Both the position numbers and the translations under genes were made by a program. DNA of 64,000 bases from contig NZ_JABTCG010000004.1 of assembly GCF_014610845.1 (NCBI RefSeq), positions 124,001-188,000 on the forward strand. The letters are read 5' to 3'. Below the pieces are notes generated by a model that saw nothing but the letters and a program-made list of their open reading frames with translations, searched no databases and had not been told where the DNA came from. Origin of the DNA: Maribacter arenosus. Its GTDB lineage: Bacteria > Bacteroidota > Bacteroidia > Flavobacteriales > Flavobacteriaceae. Positions 60,975-64,000 of this stretch are shown here, one piece after another (positions within the stretch are counted from its first letter, which is position 1; each line of letters opens with the position of its first letter).

Positions 60975-63518
60975 TTAACCACACTTGGACGAACCGCAAT
61001 CCGTACAGGTAAGACAGCCTTCTTGGTAGATTAAATTGGTTGATTTGCAATTGTCACATTTTTGTCCTTTGGCCATGGTACCATCTTCAACGAACCGTTT
61101 TAAAGCTCGTGCTACCCCATTTTTCCAGGTATTTATCGATTCACCTTCCAATTGAAGGCTATTGATCAAATCCACTATTTTTTCAATCGGCATCCCGTGG
61201 CGTAAGGTGCTCGAAATCAGTTTAGCGTAATTCCAAAATTCTGGATTGAATTTATGTGAAAGTCCTTCGATGGTCGTCTTGTATCCCCTTTTGTTCTCGT
61301 ATTGAAAATCGTAGCGTGAGGTACCATCTTCATTCCTATTTTTAATGATCAAGCCTCCTTCGACCCAACGAGGTATTAAGATACCGTCCTCATCATCGGC
61401 CAATCCGGTGAAGATTTCGTAGGGTTTATCATCAATTAGACCAATAAAGGCAATCCACTTTTCCTTATTGTTTTGAAAACGAACAACATCGGCCTCCAAT
61501 ACTTCAGGTCGTTTTGTTGGGAATAAGGTCAATTTTTCTTCGGCCTCGGGTTCATTGGAAAGCAATACCCCAGATCGAGAACCATCACGGTAAACCGTCA
61601 CCCCTTTACAACCCGCTTTCCAAGCTTCCAAATATAAGGTACCCACTAATTCTTCCGGGGCATCATTAGGCAAGTTAATGGTGACACTGATAGAGTGGTC
61701 TACCCATTTTTGTACCGCCCCCTGTAAACGTACCTTGCTCAACCAATCAACATCATTGGAGGTTGCCTTGAAATAAGGGGATTTCTTTACGATTTTATCA
61801 AGAGCGGCTTGGCTGTACGATTTTTCCGTGTCCAGGTTATTGGCCTCCATCCATTGTTTGAATCCATGGTGGAAAACCACATATTCCTCCCATGAATCGC
61901 CAACTTCGTCAACGAAAGTCACTTTCGCATTCTTATCGTTGGGATTAACTTTTCGCCTACGTTTATAAATGGGAAGAAAAACAGGTTCTATCCCCGATGT
62001 GGTCTGTGTCATTAGGCTTGTTGTACCGGTCGGGGCAATGGTCAATAATGCAATATTACGACGACCGTATTCCAACATTTCGTAATATAATTTTTCATCG
62101 GCTTCTTTGAGTCGCAGAATAAAAGGATTATCCTTTTCCCTTTCGGCATCAAAAATCTCGAACGCTCCGCGATCCTTGGCAGCATGCACTGAAGCTCGGT
62201 AAGCTTCCAGGGCAATTGTTTTATGTACTTCGACCGAAAATTCGTTGGCTTTTTCACTACCGTACCGTAATCCTAAAGCCGCCAACATATCACCTTCGGC
62301 AGTTATACCGATTCCGGTTCGCCGACCATTAATGGCCTTTTCCTTTATTTTTTGCCATAACCGTATTTCCACGGCCTTGGTTTCTTCCAATTCCGGATCA
62401 GCAATGATCTTCGCTAGAATACCATCGACCTTTTCCAATTCCAAGTCGATAATATCATCCATAATGCGCTGGGCTGCTGCAATATGTTTTTTAAATAGTG
62501 GGAAGTTGAATGCTGCTTTTTCAGTGAACGGTTCTTCCACATAGGAGAATAGGTTTATGGCCAATAATCTACAGGAATCGTAGGGGCATAAGGGAATTTC
62601 ACCGCAGGGGTTGGTCGATACCGTTTTGTAACCAAGATCAGCATAGCAATCGGGCACTGATTCATTGATAATCGTATCCCAGAACAAAATCCCAGGTTCT
62701 GCGGATTGCCAAGCATTGTGTACAATCTTACTCCATAATTTATTCGCTTCGATTTCCTTCGAAAATCTTGGATCAGCACTATGTATGGGAAACTTTTGGG
62801 TGTAATTGGTATTGTTCTCCACCGACTTCATGAAGTCATCATCTATTCGCACAGAAACGTTGGCTCCCGTAACCTTACCTTGTTCCATTTTGGCATCAAT
62901 AAAATCCTCGGCGTCGGGATGATTGATGGAAACTGATAACATTAAAGCTCCACGGCGACCATCTTGGGCCACTTCCCTAGTCGAATTTGAATAGCGTTCC
63001 ATAAAGGGCACAAGACCTGTCGAGGTCAATGCCGAATTTTTTACGGGCGAGCCTTTTGGTCGTATATGGGAAAGGTCATGGCCTACACCACCACGACGTT
63101 TCATTAATTGTACTTGCTCTTGATCTATTTTCATGATTCCCCCATAAGAATCTGAATTACCGTCATTTCCTATGACAAAACAATTGGATAACGAGGCTAT
63201 CTGATAGGGGTTGCCTATACCTGCCATAGGGCTGCCTTGGGGTACAATATATTTAAAGTACTTGATCAAATCATATATCTCCTTTTCAGATAGGGGATTG
63301 GGGTATTTTTGCTCAACGCGGGCAATTTCCTTTGCTATCCGATGATGCATATCATCGGGGTTGAGTTCATAGATATTCCCTTCAGAATCTTTAAGGGCAT
63401 ATTTGTTTACCCATACTTGGGCCGCTAAATCGTCGCCTTTGAAATAGGCCAAACTGGATTGATAAGCTTCTTCTTGGGAAAATGTTTTCCTTTGGGATTG
63501 GATTGTTTTTAATTGCAT
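60975..63518 (-). CDS. nrdJ: Adenosylcobalamin-dependent ribonucleotide reductase (class II)
   Basis: The start is the ATG at 63518 (MQLKTIQSQRKTFSQEEA); the frame is open for 28 more hydrophobic codons upstream that do not fit the family. The product has 847 residues. SLSNCFVIGN holds the first redox Cys, TNPCGEIPLCPYDSCRLLAIN the active-site Cys and Glu, and TTSLMTQTTSGIEP the substrate region. A C-terminal zinc ribbon has CDNCKS and CTDCGSSKCG. It reduces ribonucleotides to deoxyribonucleotides with a B12 radical and works with or without oxygen. Single gene, no NrdR gene in the window. Confidence 0.93.
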   Translation of the reverse strand: MQLKTIQSQRKTFSQEEAYQSSLAYFKGDDLAAQVWVNKYALKDSEGNIYELNPDDMHHRIAKEIARVEQKYPNPLSEKEIYDLIKYFKYIVPQGSPMAGIGNPYQIASLSNCFVIGNDGNSDSYGGIMKIDQEQVQLMKRRGGVGHDLSHIRPKGSPVKNSALTSTGLVPFMERYSNSTREVAQDGRRGALMLSVSINHPDAEDFIDAKMEQGKVTGANVSVRIDDDFMKSVENNTNYTQKFPIHSADPRFSKEIEANKLWSKIVHNAWQSAEPGILFWDTIINESVPDCYADLGYKTVSTNPCGEIPLCPYDSCRLLAINLFSYVEEPFTEKAAFNFPLFKKHIAAAQRIMDDIIDLELEKVDGILAKIIADPELEETKAVEIRLWQKIKEKAINGRRTGIGITAEGDMLAALGLRYGSEKANEFSVEVHKTIALEAYRASVHAAKDRGAFEIFDAEREKDNPFILRLKEADEKLYYEMLEYGRRNIALLTIAPTGTTSLMTQTTSGIEPVFLPIYKRRRKVNPNDKNAKVTFVDEVGDSWEEYVVFHHGFKQWMEANNLDTEKSYSQAALDKIVKKSPYFKATSNDVDWLSKVRLQGAVQKWVDHSISVTINLPNDAPEELVGTLYLEAWKAGCKGVTVYRDGSRSGVLLSNEPEAEEKLTLFPTKRPEVLEADVVRFQNNKEKWIAFIGLIDDKPYEIFTGLADDEDGILIPRWVEGGLIIKNRNEDGTSRYDFQYENKRGYKTTIEGLSHKFNPEFWNYAKLISSTLRHGMPIEKIVDLINSLQLEGESINTWKNGVARALKRFVEDGTMAKGQKCDNCKSTNLIYQEGCLTCTDCGSSKCG

Positions 63519-63603
63519 TTGTGAATAATATGGTTTTAAGTGCTTAGTAAGAAAGTATAAAAGTAGACAAAAAGAAAAGAATTGATTTATGACAAATGTC
63601 ATA

Positions 63604-63625
63604 AAGTATACAAGAAAATATACTT
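63604..63625. promoter_or_regulatory. Inverted repeat upstream of nrdJ
   Basis: AAGTATA and TATACTT (7 bp each) flank 8 nt, about 90 bp upstream of the chosen start. It could be an operator. It does not match an NrdR box, and no cobalamin riboswitch core was found nearby. Confidence 0.35.
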
Positions 63626-63806
63626 AAAACACAGATAATCAGGTAAATAAAAAATTATCAACAAAATAAAGTTAACAAATTTATTTAAGTGTTCATTTTG
63701 ATTCCGTAACAATCCAAATCATGGTCAGACCAATAATTTATTGGGTTTTCCACTTTGGAACATATAAAGAATTCCTTACCTTTTAACAAATTAAAAAATT
63801 GGCAAC

Positions 63807-64000
63807 ATGAACTTATTTGATGAAATAAAAAACAAACTGAGTCACGAATTTATTGATATTATCGAATGGTTGGACACTTCAAATGATACCATTGTCCATA
63901 GGTTTGAAAGATATCAGAATGAGATCAAGAACAACGCGAAATTGATCGTTCGAGAAGGGCAAACGGCCGTATTTGTCAATGAAGGACAATTGGCGGATGT
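63807..64000 (+). CDS. SPFH-domain protein, N-terminal part (3' truncated by window)
   Basis: The first 64 codons are visible from the ATG at 63807: NLFDEIKNKLSHEFIDIIEWLD, then a Glu/Arg/Lys-rich segment and KLIVREGQTAVFVNEGQLADV. This resembles the SPFH-type 'virion core protein' family (YdjI/YdjL-like), in which REGQxAVFVxxG begins the SPFH fold. It is divergent from nrdJ with about 290 nt between. The remainder lies beyond the window, so the call rests on this short motif. Confidence 0.65.
   Translation, partial: MNLFDEIKNKLSHEFIDIIEWLDTSNDTIVHRFERYQNEIKNNAKLIVREGQTAVFVNEGQLAD

Noticed and set aside
63519-63806. Cobalamin riboswitch upstream of nrdJ
   Set aside because: I looked for a B12-box-like core and found none in the 290-nt region.

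Overview
The window reads as chromosome from a member of the family Flavobacteriaceae (phylum Bacteroidota), probably a marine one. The evidence is the gene content (IPExxxVDY protein beside pyruvate kinase, viroplasmin-type RNase H, a full Bat aerotolerance operon, OmpA with thrombospondin type 3 repeats, GH92 enzymes, AdoCbl-dependent ribonucleotide reductase), the AT-rich DNA, the scarcity of Shine-Dalgarno sequences, and repeated matches to the Bacteroidota -7 promoter box TAnnTTTG. The genus cannot be fixed from the sequence alone.

Layout. 1-2349: end of a copper-efflux locus (CopA C-terminus, PepSY membrane protein, CusB-type adaptor). 2350-4462: a gene-poor patch with two small orphan ORFs, bracketed by 30-bp direct repeats that copy the 3' end of the adjacent tRNA-Ala(GGC) gene; it looks like an integration scar. 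4552-13854: SDR, AddB-like nuclease, OmpA, Kbl and AddA-like helicase-nuclease. 13973-15666: sodA, then about 1.1 kb without genes that holds four near-identical small-RNA units on the minus strand. 15667-19945: PurF-type amidotransferase, PfkB kinase, RNase HI and PurN. 20233-24582: acpP-fabF-rnc-IPExxxVDY-pyk. 24895-28054: Hsp20, a lipoprotein, DinB and an NAD(P)-binding protein.

28158-39762 is a co-directional mannoside-use cluster: class I mannose-6-phosphate isomerase, two GH92 alpha-mannosidases, a further glycosidase-like lipoprotein, a GntR/UTRA regulator, a ROK kinase and an MFS sugar permease. It has no SusC/SusD pair. A palindrome with the HutC-type core GTATAGAC lies just upstream of the first gene, so local control by the GntR protein is likely. 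39860-44997: CYTH and YciI proteins, pheS, and a SulP transporter next to a beta-carbonic anhydrase (probable bicarbonate handling). 45182-54613: a hypothetical protein and the eight-gene Bat operon (moxR, DUF58, BatD-like, batA, batB, batC, batD, batE). 54897-57526: SDR, AlbA_2-like protein, DUF3124 lipoprotein. 57624-60505: amylosucrase-like GH13 and fructokinase, a two-gene sucrose module. 60975-63518: AdoCbl ribonucleotide reductase. The window ends inside an SPFH-domain gene.

The most unusual signal is the set of four small-RNA units at 14646-15574. Each has an almost invariant 39-nt core, its own intrinsic terminator of different stem sequence, and a -7-like box exactly 5 nt upstream of the core. 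Where the stems are imperfect, the non-Watson-Crick pairs are G-U only if the minus strand is the RNA.
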